Shown piece after piece: positions 46,180 to 55,929 of a stretch of DNA of 64,000 nucleotides. Under the pieces are notes generated by a model. That model searched no databases and had not been told where the DNA came from. It saw only the letters and a program-made list of their open reading frames with translations. Within the stretch, counting starts at the first letter, position 1. The number at the start of each line of letters is the position of its first letter. Position numbers and translations under genes: made by a program. Origin of the DNA: Halichondria panicea (taxonomy: Eukaryota; Porifera; Demospongiae; Suberitida; Halichondriidae); assembly GCF_963675165.1 (NCBI RefSeq), contig NC_087386.1, positions 422,931 to 486,930 on the forward strand, given 5' to 3'.

Positions 46180-48111
46180 ATGGCCGCCGTGCCTCACCCA
46201 ACACCACACAGCACAAGCACACCACACAGCACAAGCACAGCACACAGCACCTCACTCACACCCACTACACCCACCACACTCGCACCCACCACACTCGCAC
46301 CCACCACACTCACACACACCACACTCGCTCCACCACTACTGCTGCCTTCCACTCAAAAAGGACTCATACACAAGAATCCCGTAAGTGTTACTACTATATT
46401 ATTTATGCAGCTAGCTAGCTAGAGCTATGATGTTTGCAATGCAAGTAGTATCAAGACAATTCTTTGTACAGAGGCTTACCCATAAGATGGTCGTCAGCGT
46501 ATTACAGTTCCACAAACGAAGCGGCACGACTGAGCCACTACTCTGTCCAACGTGCTACTTGCAGCCTGGAGCTCCCGTAATTGTAAGTAGCTAATTAAAA
46601 GTTTCAGAAAACTAGCTAATTTCTTAACAGTCGATTTATAGCTATCTTCATCATTCCATACAGACTGAGTTCTCTTGGAGAGATGCCATTGATCTCAAAG
46701 ATCATTCATACCGTAACGCCACCGCCTATATCAAACACCTGAAAGAAGTTCACAGTAAGTTGCATGCATTTGACTTCCATGAGAGATATTATAGCGCCGT
46801 GCATTAGGCCGACTAATAATTGCATGGCGTATGCGTAGACATCATTTTGAATTTCCCGCCATTTTTCTTTTCGTGAAAAAGGCATGTGATGGTTGCTATA
46901 GTTACGATACAAACAAATCCATTGTATGCAGGGGCGTAGCTAGAGTGATCAGGCTAGGGTTATCGATTACAATATATTGACGACCATTACCTACCTAGCT
47001 ACAAAAAGTGGCCACCAGCTTGACCGCTTGCTACGGCCTTGCACCATGCACAGTTAATGTGTATGTCAGTAATGGCTGCAATTAAATGTAGGCACTATAA
47101 TTATAGGCTGGCCTAACAGTTCATCTAATCAAATGTCGTTAGCTAAATTTCCAGTCGTGCATAATTAACCCTGTGAACATTCTACATCCTCAATTTACAG
47201 GCGCCCTCGTTCCCAGCCCCAGCATTAAACTTGTTGAGTTCCAACTGCGGGATAAAGAGTATGCTAAATGGCTCAGGTGGGTCAAGTACCCACCACCTCC
47301 AACTGAGGACGAAGGAGGACTAGGCGGAGGCACTGGTTCGGGAGGCACTGGTTCGGGAGGCGCTGGTTCGGGGGCCACATATACAGAGCAGCTTCTTGAA
47401 ACTAACGTAAGTTTATTACATACATGCTCGATTATTTATCACTAAATTTTCTTTTTTCTTGCAGAGGGAGCTGCTACGAGTCTTGAGGGAGGTAGTGGGG
47501 TTAGTTCCCTGCATGCCTCCAAGGCTCTCAGCAAACATCAACGCGCTGCGCGAGTTTTCCGTAGAATTAGAAGAGCGTAATATAATAGATGACCCGCCAA
47601 ACGACCCCATTGACCCCACTGTACATGTATCACATCTCAATGGACCCGGGTTGACAACAAACACGACAACGACGACGACGAACACTGGACCAACAACAAA
47701 CGGAACAATAACGAACACTGGACCAACAACTAACAATGAACCCGGGACGGCAACAAACACCCTGACGACGACGAACAATGGAACAAACAATGAACCCGGG
47801 ACGGCAACAAACACCCTGACGACGACGAACAATGGAACAACAACAAACAACAGACATGGATTGACGGCAACAAACACCCTAACGACGACGACGACTAACG
47901 ATGGACCCAGTGGAGCATCCTCCTCTAGTTCTAGGTCCAGGAAGCGCAAAAGGAGGAATGATGAGGTGGTTCGATCTTACAAAAAATCGTGAGTAATAAT
48001 TTATTTCATGTGGCGAGTAATTTTCTAGTTATGCCTGATCATGTATGCAAATTATTCCAAGTATGTTAATTCTTTCATTCTCATGTACATGTATGCAGGA
48101 GATTGGACTAA
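46180..48111 (+). CDS. Unrecognised six-exon gene, Thr-rich protein with basic C-terminus (381 aa)
   Basis: Exons 46180-46380, 46472-46582, 46664-46754, 47201-47406, 47465-47988 and 48099-48111 join in phase. The N-terminus is Thr/Pro/His/Ala low complexity (LAPTTLAPTTLTHTTLAP). A globular-looking middle follows, with VVSVLQFHKRSGTTEPLLCP, TCYLQPGAPVI, EFSWRDAIDLKDHSYRNATA and EFQLRDKEYAKWLRWVKYPP. Next come a Gly-Ser-Thr linker (GGTGSGGTGSGGAGSG) and a helix (ELLRVLREVVGLVPCMPPRL). A long Thr/Asn repeat tract and a likely nuclear-localisation cluster (RSRKRKRRNDEVVRSYKKS) end the protein. No family is recognised. The CPTC pair could bind metal, but a second pair is not evident. The basic cluster suggests a nuclear protein (inference). 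The middle part resembles no transposase I know. Parts of exons 4-5 recur inverted downstream. Confidence 0.75.
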
Positions 48112-48274
48112 TACCTGGAAAAAACACGATACACACTAATATGGATATGGCATAATTATAACACAACACACTAAGAATACGACATACACGGCAGGGACAA
48201 TTGGAGTTGTGAGTTGTATAATTTAAGTAACTTTAGCCATATTGCGTAAGTCTCGTCTCTAAGCTGGTATATTC

Positions 48275-48930
48275 AACAATTTTTACGGTGGGGCTGGGTA
48301 CGAGGGCGTCTGTAAATTGAGGAAGTAGCAATAATTAGAACTTGTAACTTACGTTGCTTACGTATATGAGGGCAGGCCAAATATATAATTATCGTTTACA
48401 TTATGGCAGTACTTCTACTCGTTGTATCTCCTTGATCCTGGGAACTAACCCCACTACCTCTCTCATTACACGTACATGTAGCAGATCCCTCTGCAACATT
48501 TTAATTAATAGTGATAATCGAGCATATGTACACTGTATGTAATAAACTTACATTAGTTTCTAGAAGCTGTTCCGTTGTATCCTGGCTTGTACCCCCCCCC
48601 TTGTCCTCCTAGGTCCTGATCAGTTGGTGGTTTTGCATATGTTGCATCTCTCATAGTCAGCCATTTTCACAGTGGGTACGAATTAAGGCGTCTGTAAATT
48701 GAGGGGAGCAGCAATAATTAGAACTTGTGAGTTGTTTGATAAGAGGACAGGCCAAATAATTAAATTATTATAGCTGTATATTTCTACTCAATGTATCTCC
48801 TTGTGGAAATTTTAGTGACCTAGCCAGATTGCATATAGTTCTTGTTTCGTGGACTTTACGTTGGGGCTAGGTACGAGGGCGTCTGTAAATTGAGGAAGCA
48901 GCAATAATTAAAGCTTGTAGTTAGATATAA
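48275..48930 (-). pseudogene. Three inverted partial copies of exons 4-5 of the unrecognised gene
   Basis: GGGGCTGGGTACGAGGGCGT + CTGTAAATTGAGGAAG at 48290 and 48868, and a more changed form at ~48675, are the reverse complement of the exon 4 acceptor and first codons (CTCAATTTACAGGCGCCCTC). Segment 48420-48560, read on the minus strand, gives CTAATGTAAGTTTATTACAT ... TTGCAGAGGGATCTGCTAC ... GAGGTAGTGGGGTTAGTTCC, matching the exon 4 donor, intron and exon 5 start. Frames are broken. Confidence 0.8.
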
Positions 48931-48931
48931 G

Positions 48932-49267
48932 GGCAGGCCATAGTAATTAGGAGGGGACCAATTTTAAGTTTAATTATATTGTTTCGGTGGTATATATAGG
49001 AATACAAAATGTTGTTCAGTTTCTTTGGTGGAGGATCGATTGCTATACGTACGGATTGTGCTTGTGAATATTATGTTATTGGGTACATTTTATCGTCTGG
49101 ATTTCGCGGATATCTTGTTTGACGGAAAGTTGATTACACTCACTGGAATAGATGTTTGCTGTTATACGATAGTTATTGCCGAGCTTAGATTATGGTATGC
49201 TTAAATTTCGCTGTCTCTTGGTGAACGATGTGGAAATGAAAAAAAAAAAAAAAAAAAGGCAGGCCAT
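48932..49267 (+). mobile_element. Poly(A)-tailed retroposon with 10-bp target-site duplication
   Basis: GGCAGGCCAT occurs at 48932-48941 and again at 49258-49267. Between them ~316 bp end in an uninterrupted A-run of about 19-20 (49239-49257). The TSD plus 3' poly(A) is the hallmark of target-primed reverse transcription. The body has a 37-codon open frame beginning ATGTTGTTCAGTTTC but no recognised protein. It may be a SINE, a LINE 3' end or a processed transcript. Confidence 0.7.
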
Positions 49268-49526
49268 GTGCTATATTGTTATTATTATTGATATTCCAAT
49301 GTGGTCTCTAACACAACGTGCAATGTACTGCCATGAATTCACCCACATTATTATATACTGTACATGTGCTGATAGACTCGACCACATCATTTCAAGTTTG
49401 TTGTAATCTGTGTTGTCATGGCTTTATCCCTGATATCATAATTATGTTGTTGCACATTCTACATTATCATAGCTATTTCTATTCCTCACGTCAATTACAA
49501 TCTCACTAAGGCAAACCACAGCATTC

Positions 49527-49946
49527 GTTGTACAGTCATGATTACTTTCATCCCCTTGACATAATTATGTTTTTTTTTATGCTCTCCACATTTGTGACAT
49601 CATTCCATCTCTCGTATTTCTACATCGTTTGGTGACATTCTCCGATGCTATCGCTCAACTCAACTGGTTGTACAGTCATGATTACTTTCATCCCCTTGAC
49701 ATAATTATGTTTTTTTTTTATGCTCTCCACATTTGTGACATCATTCCATCTCTCGTATTTCTACATCGTTTGGTGACATTCTCCGATGCTATCGCTCAAC
49801 TCAACTGGTTGTACAGTCATGATTACTTTCATCCCCTTGACATAATTATGTTTTTTTTTATGCTCTCCACATTTGTGACATTCCATCTCTCATATTTCTA
49901 CATCGTTTGGTGACATTCTCCGATGCTATCGCTCAACTGAGTCAGG
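49527..49946. repeat. Tandem repeat, unit ~140 bp, 3 copies
   Basis: Each unit starts GTTGTACAGTCATGATTACT, continues TTTTTTTATGCTCTCCACAT and CTCGTATTTCTACATCGTTT, and ends GATGCTATCGCTCAACTCAACTG-like. Copies start at 49527, 49667 and 49808. Confidence 0.95.
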
Positions 49947-50004
49947 CTACTAAGATTTCCAGGCCAGGAACTACTGGACCGTAACGTTCCAACATTCAAC
50001 TGAT

Positions 50005-50321
50005 ATGGCCCCCATTAATTGCTATACCTCCCTGCCTGATGATGTTGCAAAAGCCTCCTCCAGATGTAAGACCCCCGCTATCATTCAGTGCACGGGCGAT
50101 AAATCTCAATTGCAGCCCTGACCCCTCCCACCTGTGGCCACTCAACGCTATACTGGGACATTTTGCATGAACTTTACGCTACATGCAGTGGAAGTACACT
50201 TGCCACCGGACCTCGATCTCTGACGATAAAGCAGAAACCTATCTCCTGATAAAAGATGCTATGGAAGATAATTCGCAGCCAGCCCTCCAATACATGGCCA
50301 CCAAATCCATCGACATTATAT
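50005..50321 (+). other. Possible short coding relics
   Basis: Two small open frames with balanced composition: MAPINCYTSLPDDVAKASSR... from 50005 (about 39 codons), and an open stretch after a CATGCAG acceptor-like site at ~50189 reading WKYTCHRTSISDDKAETYLL then IKDAMEDNSQPALQYM. The second runs straight into the next tandem array. No family is recognised; these may be exons of a decayed gene. Confidence 0.3.
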
Positions 50322-50735
50322 ACTGTGGGAAGTCTCAAATCTTTGACACATCACCACAATATGGAAATGTCGATCGCGACCCGGCCATGGCCACCACTGA
50401 TAGTCACTAAAAAGTCTCAAATCTTGGACATCACCACAATATGGATATGTCAATCGCAACCCGACCATGGCCACCAAAACTGATTGTCACTAAATACTGT
50501 GGGAAGTCTCAAATCTTTGACACCACCACAATATGGAAATGTCGATCGCAACCCGACCATGGCCACCAAACTGATCGTCACTAAATTCTATGGGAAGTCT
50601 CAAATCTTTGACACCACCACAATATGGATATGTCGATCGCAACCCGACCATGGCCACCAAACTGATCGTCACTAAATTCTGTGGGAAGTCTCAAATCTTT
50701 GACACATCACCACAATATGGAAATGTCGATCAGTG
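50322..50735. repeat. Tandem repeat, unit ~95 bp, about 5 copies
   Basis: The unit contains CTGTGGGAAGTCTCAAATCT, TTGACACCACCACAATATGG, AAATGTCGATCGCAACCCGA and CCATGGCCACCAAACTGATC. First and last copies carry CATCACCACAATATGGAAAT. Confidence 0.92.
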
Positions 50736-50865
50736 CGCTGGATAAACAAATCGCCTCCCTCTGATGATTGAAGCGAAGACAACTTGAACTCGTGAGCACG
50801 GCAACACCTACTGACTCAGCATCTCACCATCTCTATTGCCATGCATGTTCACAATAATTATGGGG

Positions 50866-51040
50866 TCACTACCCATTAAAAAAAAAATTATATGAAGTCA
50901 CAACCCATTTAAAAAAAAAATTATATGGGGTCACTACCCATTAAAAAAAAAATTATATGAAGTCACTACCCATTTAAAAAAAAAATTATATGGGGTCACT
51001 ACCCATTAAAAAAAAATTATATTGGGGTCACTACCCATTT
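50866..51040. repeat. Tandem repeat, unit ~35-38 bp, about 5 copies
   Basis: GGGGTCACTACCCATT + A-run + TTATAT alternates with GAAGTCACTACCCATTT, so the higher-order unit is a dimer. Confidence 0.92.
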
Positions 51041-51125
51041 TTTACTATTTTAAGTTATAGTAGTGTGGTCTGCCATTAAAGTAAATTATATAAATGATTT
51101 GATAATTGTGCTTGTGCTGAAAACT

Positions 51126-51985
51126 ACCTCTGAGCTGGTCTTGTTGTCCTGGAAACCTCTGAAATGTGTTACCAGGTCTTGTTGTCCTGGAAGTCTCTGA
51201 GATGTGTTACCGTCTTGTTGCCCTGGAAACCTCTGAGATGTGTTAATTAACGGGTCTTGTCGTCTTGGAAACCTCTGAGATGTGTTAACCGTCTTGTTGC
51301 CCTGGAAACTCTGAGATGTGTTACCTGTCTTGTTGTCCTGGAAACCTCGTGAGATGTGTTAACGGGTCTTGTCGTCCTGGAAACCTCTGAGATGTGTTAC
51401 CGGTCTTGTTGTCCTGACTCCTCTGAGCTGATCTTGTTGTTCTCGAATTGTGTTAATTAATTAATGGTCTTGTTGTCTTGGAAACCTCTTGTGAGCATTG
51501 TTAGTTTGTCTTGTTGTCCTCTTGTATCTCTGAGATGTGATAACTGCACTTGGTCTTGTTGTACTGGAAACGTGAGATGTCCTGTGACTACTGTGGATTG
51601 AACATTGTCGTTGAACTGGTGGAGCTGGTTTAAACTTTTAATATTATTTGAGGTCCCCACAAAAGCCTTGTCGTCCTGGAAACCTCTGAGATGTGTTACC
51701 GGTCTTGTTGTCCTGACTCCTCTGAGCTGATCTTGTTGTTCTCTTGTTTTGAATTGTGTTAATTAATTAATGGTCTTGTTGTCTTGGAAACCTCTTGTGA
51801 GCATTGTTAGTTGGTCTTGTTGTCCTCTTGTATCTCTGAGATGTGATAACTGCACTTGGTCTTGTTGTCCTGGAAACGTGAGATGTCCTGTGACTACTGT
51901 GGATTGAACATTGTCGTTGAACTGGTGGAGCTGGTTTAAACTTTTATTATTATTTTGAGGTCCCCTCAAAAGCCTAGGCAATTGT
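51126..51985. repeat. GTCTTGTTGTCCTGGAAACC repeats plus a ~298-bp two-copy duplication
   Basis: 51126-51415 holds about seven units of CTTGTTGTCCTGGAAACC + TCTGAGATGTGTTACC. Then 51375-51660 and 51672-51965 are two near-identical ~298-bp copies, including GAGCTGATCTTGTTGTTCTC and GTGACTACTGTGGATTGAAC. No coding signal. Confidence 0.9.
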
Positions 51986-52075
51986 CGTAAGTTTCTGGGG
52001 GGTTTTGGGGTTTAGTCTATACATACCTTGAATAATTATACTTATAATTATTATGCCATTTAGTTGCTATAATTT

Positions 52076-52985
52076 GAGGGGGGTGGTGGTCTGAACAATA
52101 ATGATTAATAGCATAAGTTGGGGGGGGGGGGTGGTCTGAACAATAATGATTAATAGCATAAGTTGGGGGGGGGTGGTGGTCTGAACAATAATGATTAATA
52201 GCATAAGTTGGGGGGGGGGGTGGTCTGAACAATAATGATTAATAGCATAAGTTGGGGGGGGGGGTGGTCTGAACAATAATGATTAATAGCATAAGTTGGG
52301 GGGGGGGGTGGTGGTCTGAACAATAATGATTAATAGCATAAGTTGGGGGGGGGGGGTGGTGATCTGAACAATAATGATTAATTGCATAAGTTGGGGGGGG
52401 GGTGGTGGTCTGAACAATAATTAATAGCATAAGTTGGGGGGGGGGTGGTGGTCTGAACAATAATGATTAATTGCATAAGTTGGGGGGGGTGGTGGTCTGA
52501 ACAATAATGATTAATTGCATAAGTTGGGGGGGGGGTGGTCTGAACAATAATGATTAATAGCATAAGTTGGGGGGGGTGGTGGTCTGAACAATAATGATTA
52601 ATTGCATAAGTTGGGGGGGGGGTGGTCTGAACAATAATGATTAATAGCATAAGTTGGGGGGGGGTGGTCTGAACAATAATGATTAATTGCATAAGTTGGG
52701 GGTGGTGGTCTGAACAATAATGCATAAGTTGGGGGGGGGGGGGGGTCTGAACAATAATGATTAATAGCATAAGTTGGGGGGGGGGTGGTGGTCTGAACAA
52801 TAATGATTAATAGCATAAGTTGGGGGGGGGGGGGTGGTCTGAACAATAATGATTAATTGCATAAGTTGGGGGGGGTGGTGGTCTGAACAATAATGATTAA
52901 TAGCATAAGTTGGGGGGGGGTGGTGGTCTGAACAATAATGATTAATTGCATAAGTTGGGGTGGAGGTGGTGGTCTTATTAAGAGA
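52076..52985. repeat. 45-bp minisatellite with long G-runs, about 20 copies
   Basis: The unit is GGTCTGAACAATAATGATTA + ATWGCATAAGTT + G6-13 + TGGT. G-run length differs from copy to copy. The minus-strand open frames through it (Pro-rich, CSDHHPPP) are artefacts. Confidence 0.97.
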
Positions 52986-53140
52986 ACAATAATGATATAA
53001 TTGCTATAAGTTGGGGTGGAGGAAGGGTTGGTCTTAGTACGAACAGGCCATAATATTATAATTAATTGCCATAAGATGCATGTTGTCATAAGTTCCTGGG
53101 GTTTAGTAAAGGCGCAACTGCTTATTAAATTATCAATGGG

Positions 53141-53296
53141 ATGGACATAGTCAACCAAGAGGCTGACAACTTCTCCGGAGTTACTCTACTCGATTGCCAG
53201 GAGGAGCTCTCCAGTCTCCAATCTCTAGTGGACAAGTGGACTGAGGTAGCACTGCAAATGTTCAACAGACATCAAGGAGAGGGGACCCATGGGTAA
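53141..53296 (+). pseudogene. Detached copy of an exon related to the gene at the window end
   Basis: A 51-codon open frame, MDIVNQEADNFSGVTLLDCQ ... MFNRHQGEGTHG. Its last part, ACATCAAGGAGAGGGGACCCA at 53269-53288, equals the minus-strand sequence at 64000-63981 (CATCAAGGAGAGGGGACCCA), the first visible exon of the last gene. The match then stops. So this is probably an inverted, truncated copy of an exon whose original continues beyond the window. A shorter, more damaged copy is at 54403-54465. Confidence 0.6.
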
Positions 53297-55300
53297 CAGC
53301 ACTGCTGTGCAGTCAGATTGTGTTGCATGCCACCCCCACCAAAGCCATTGCATCGCCTCGCACCTGTACCCTTTGTGTCTTTTGTGTTGTTTTTTTGTGT
53401 TTTTGTGTTTTTTTTGTTTTTTTTACACAAGCATGCACACCGACAACAATTTTCGAGCCTCTTATAATCAGTCGGCATTTTATATTACCCCCAAAGCGGG
53501 GGTAATGATTATTCACGTTATTGTAGTTGTAATCATTATGTTGTTCGTTCCAAATTCTCCATTAATTAATTAGGTTTATTGCACTTCTTAAGGCCCATAA
53601 ATACTCGTTATAGAGTCATAAGAATCTCATAATCATGCATGCTCCCTATTATTAGAACCACCCCAATATAATACATAAAAAACTAAAAAACTAAAAAAAA
53701 ACTAAAAAAACAAAAACTAAAAAACAACAACCCTTCCCCTAAATTGTATTCATGCTTAATTATTGATGTACGTATGCTTTTGTGTTTCTAATCTTGTTCG
53801 TGCTTTTTTTTTTAGTTTTTGTATTGTCTTGTGTTGTCTTGTGTGTAGTCTTTGTTGCGAGTGCTACGTGTACTATCTCTGCAATTGGTGGCGGTGGTGG
53901 GTGGCCTCTGCTAAATCAATGGCAACAACATATGCCAGCATAGCTCTAAGTTTTCTGATACAGAGGATCAGTAGGACTTCAGCAATACTGATTGTCTGTA
54001 AAAGTCAATACGAATAGAGAGACACTGTGGCAGCCAACACATGTCAAACAAACCTTTTCAGTTCGCCCAGATCTGTCTGAGTAGATATACTTGTGCATCT
54101 ACAAATGGGGTCTGAGCAACATTTTTGAAGCACAATGCATTCACAGAGCAGTAGATATTGTACCTGTGTAAAAGGCATCACATACATGACCAGTATGGCC
54201 TGAGCAAATTTTATAATTAATTTAAAGCTTCGCAGAAAGCAGTAACCATTAATTGCATATCACATGTGCCCATATAGCACTTCAATTGAACTTGTAGTGA
54301 TTGTATATATGTGTAAGAAGCATGACCTGCAGTAGGCACCTCTGATGCAGACGGCAGCTATAGGATTGTATAGTTACTCTACTCGATTGCTGGGAGGGAG
54401 CGTCAACCAAGAGGCTGACAACTTCTCCGGAGTGATTGGCAGGAGGAGCTCTCCAGTCTCCAATCTCTAATGGATACATGGGTAACAGCACTGCTGTGCA
54501 GTCAGATTGTGTTGCATGCCACCCCCACCAAAGCCATTGCATCGCCTCGCACCTGTACCCTTTGTGTCTTTTGTGTTGTTTTTTTTGTGTTTTTGTGTTT
54601 TTTTTGTTTTTTTTACACAAGCATGCACACCGACAACAAATTTTTGAGCCTCTTATAATCAGTCGGCATTTTATATTACCCCCAAAGCGGGGGTAATGAT
54701 TATTCACGTTATTGTAGTTGTAATCATTATGTTGTTCGTTCCAAATTCTCCATTAATTAATTAGGTTTATTGCACTTCTTAAGGCCCATAAATACTCGTT
54801 ATAGAGTCATAAGAATCTCATAATCATGCATGCTCCCTATTATTAGAACCACCCCAATATATATAAAAAACTAAAAAACTAAAAAAAAAAACTAAAAAAA
54901 CTAAAACCCCAAAAAAACAACCCTTCCCCTAAATTGTATTCATGCTTAATTATTGATGTACGTATGCTTTTGTGTTTCTAATCTTGTTCGTGCTTTTTTT
55001 TTTTAGTTTTTGTATTGTCTTGTATTGCCTTGTGTGTAGTCTTTGTTGCGAGTGCTACGTGTACTATCTCTGCAATTGGTGGCGGTGGTGGGTGGCCTCT
55101 GCTAAATCAATGGCAACAACATATGCCAAAGGCATCACATACATGACCAGTATGGCCTGAGCAAATTTTATATTAATTTTTAAAGCTTTGCAGAAAGCAG
55201 TAGCCATTAATTGCATATCACATGTGCCCATATAGCACTTCAATTGAATTAACTTGTAGTGATTGTATACATGTGTAAGAAGCATGACCTGCAGTAGGCC
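53151..55300. repeat. ~1.2-kb direct duplication
   Basis: 53151-53940 and 54403-55128 are near-identical over TCAACCAAGAGGCTGACAAC, GGGTAACAGCACTGCTGTGC, ACCCCCAAAGCGGGGGTAAT, the A-rich CTAAAAAACTAAAAAAAAAC tract and CAATTGGTGGCGGTGGTGGG. 54173-54400 and 55127-55300 repeat the following AAGGCATCACATACATGACC block. The long open frames here are Phe/Cys-rich shadows of T-rich DNA. Confidence 0.9.
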
Positions 55301-55825
55301 TGAGCAAGATTTGTACGTCAGTATAGCCATAGCATATATCGCATGTACCTAGCACTTCAATTGGACACAATGTAGGACTGTATATAGCTGTAGGCACCTC
55401 TGATATCAATGCAGACGGCAGCTATAGGACTGTATATAGCTGTAGGCACCTCTGATATCGATGCAGACGGCAGCTATAGGACTGTATATAGCTGTAGGCA
55501 CCTCTGATATCGATGCAGACGGCAGCTATAGGACTGTATAGCTGTAGGCACCTCTGATATCGATGCAGACGGGAACTATAGGACTGTATAGCTGGAGGCA
55601 CCTCTGATATCGATGCAGACGGGAACTATAGGACTGTATAGCTGTAGGCACCTCTGATATCGATGCAGACGGGAACTATAGGACTGTATAGCTGGAGGCA
55701 CCTCTGATATCGATGCAGACGGGAACTATAGGACTGTATAGCTGGAGGCACCTCTGATATCGATGCAGACGGCAGCTATAGGACTGTATAGCTGGAGGCA
55801 CCTCTGAGATGATGCAGACGGGAAC
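55290..55825. repeat. ~60-bp tandem repeat, about 8-9 copies
   Basis: The unit is TATAGCTGTAGGCACCTCTG + ATATCGATGCAGACGG + CAGCTATAGGACTG; some copies have GGAACTATAGG and GCTGGAGGC variants. Confidence 0.95.
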
Positions 55826-55929
55826 TCACTAGCACAGCAAGTTATCTATTGCTAAGGCACTGCGTGTGTGTCCCCTTTCCCCTTCCATGCATGGCACTAT
55901 ATCCTCTAATATATGGTAGATTGGTTTAC

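Noticed and set aside
47416-47949. Minus-strand Val/Phe-rich 177-codon frame
   Set aside because: Antisense of the Thr/Asn repeat in exon 5 of the unrecognised gene; no splice or start support.
49239-49257. A-run as a simple poly(A) microsatellite
   Set aside because: The matching 10-bp duplication on both sides of the ~316-bp segment favours retroposition.
52017-53158. Pro/His-rich minus-strand frames
   Set aside because: They are translations of the G-run minisatellite; Pro comes from C-runs.
53763-55160. Phe/Cys-rich frames (FFFSFCIVLCCLVCSLCCECY)
   Set aside because: Occur in T-rich duplicated DNA, with no start or stop conservation between the two copies.
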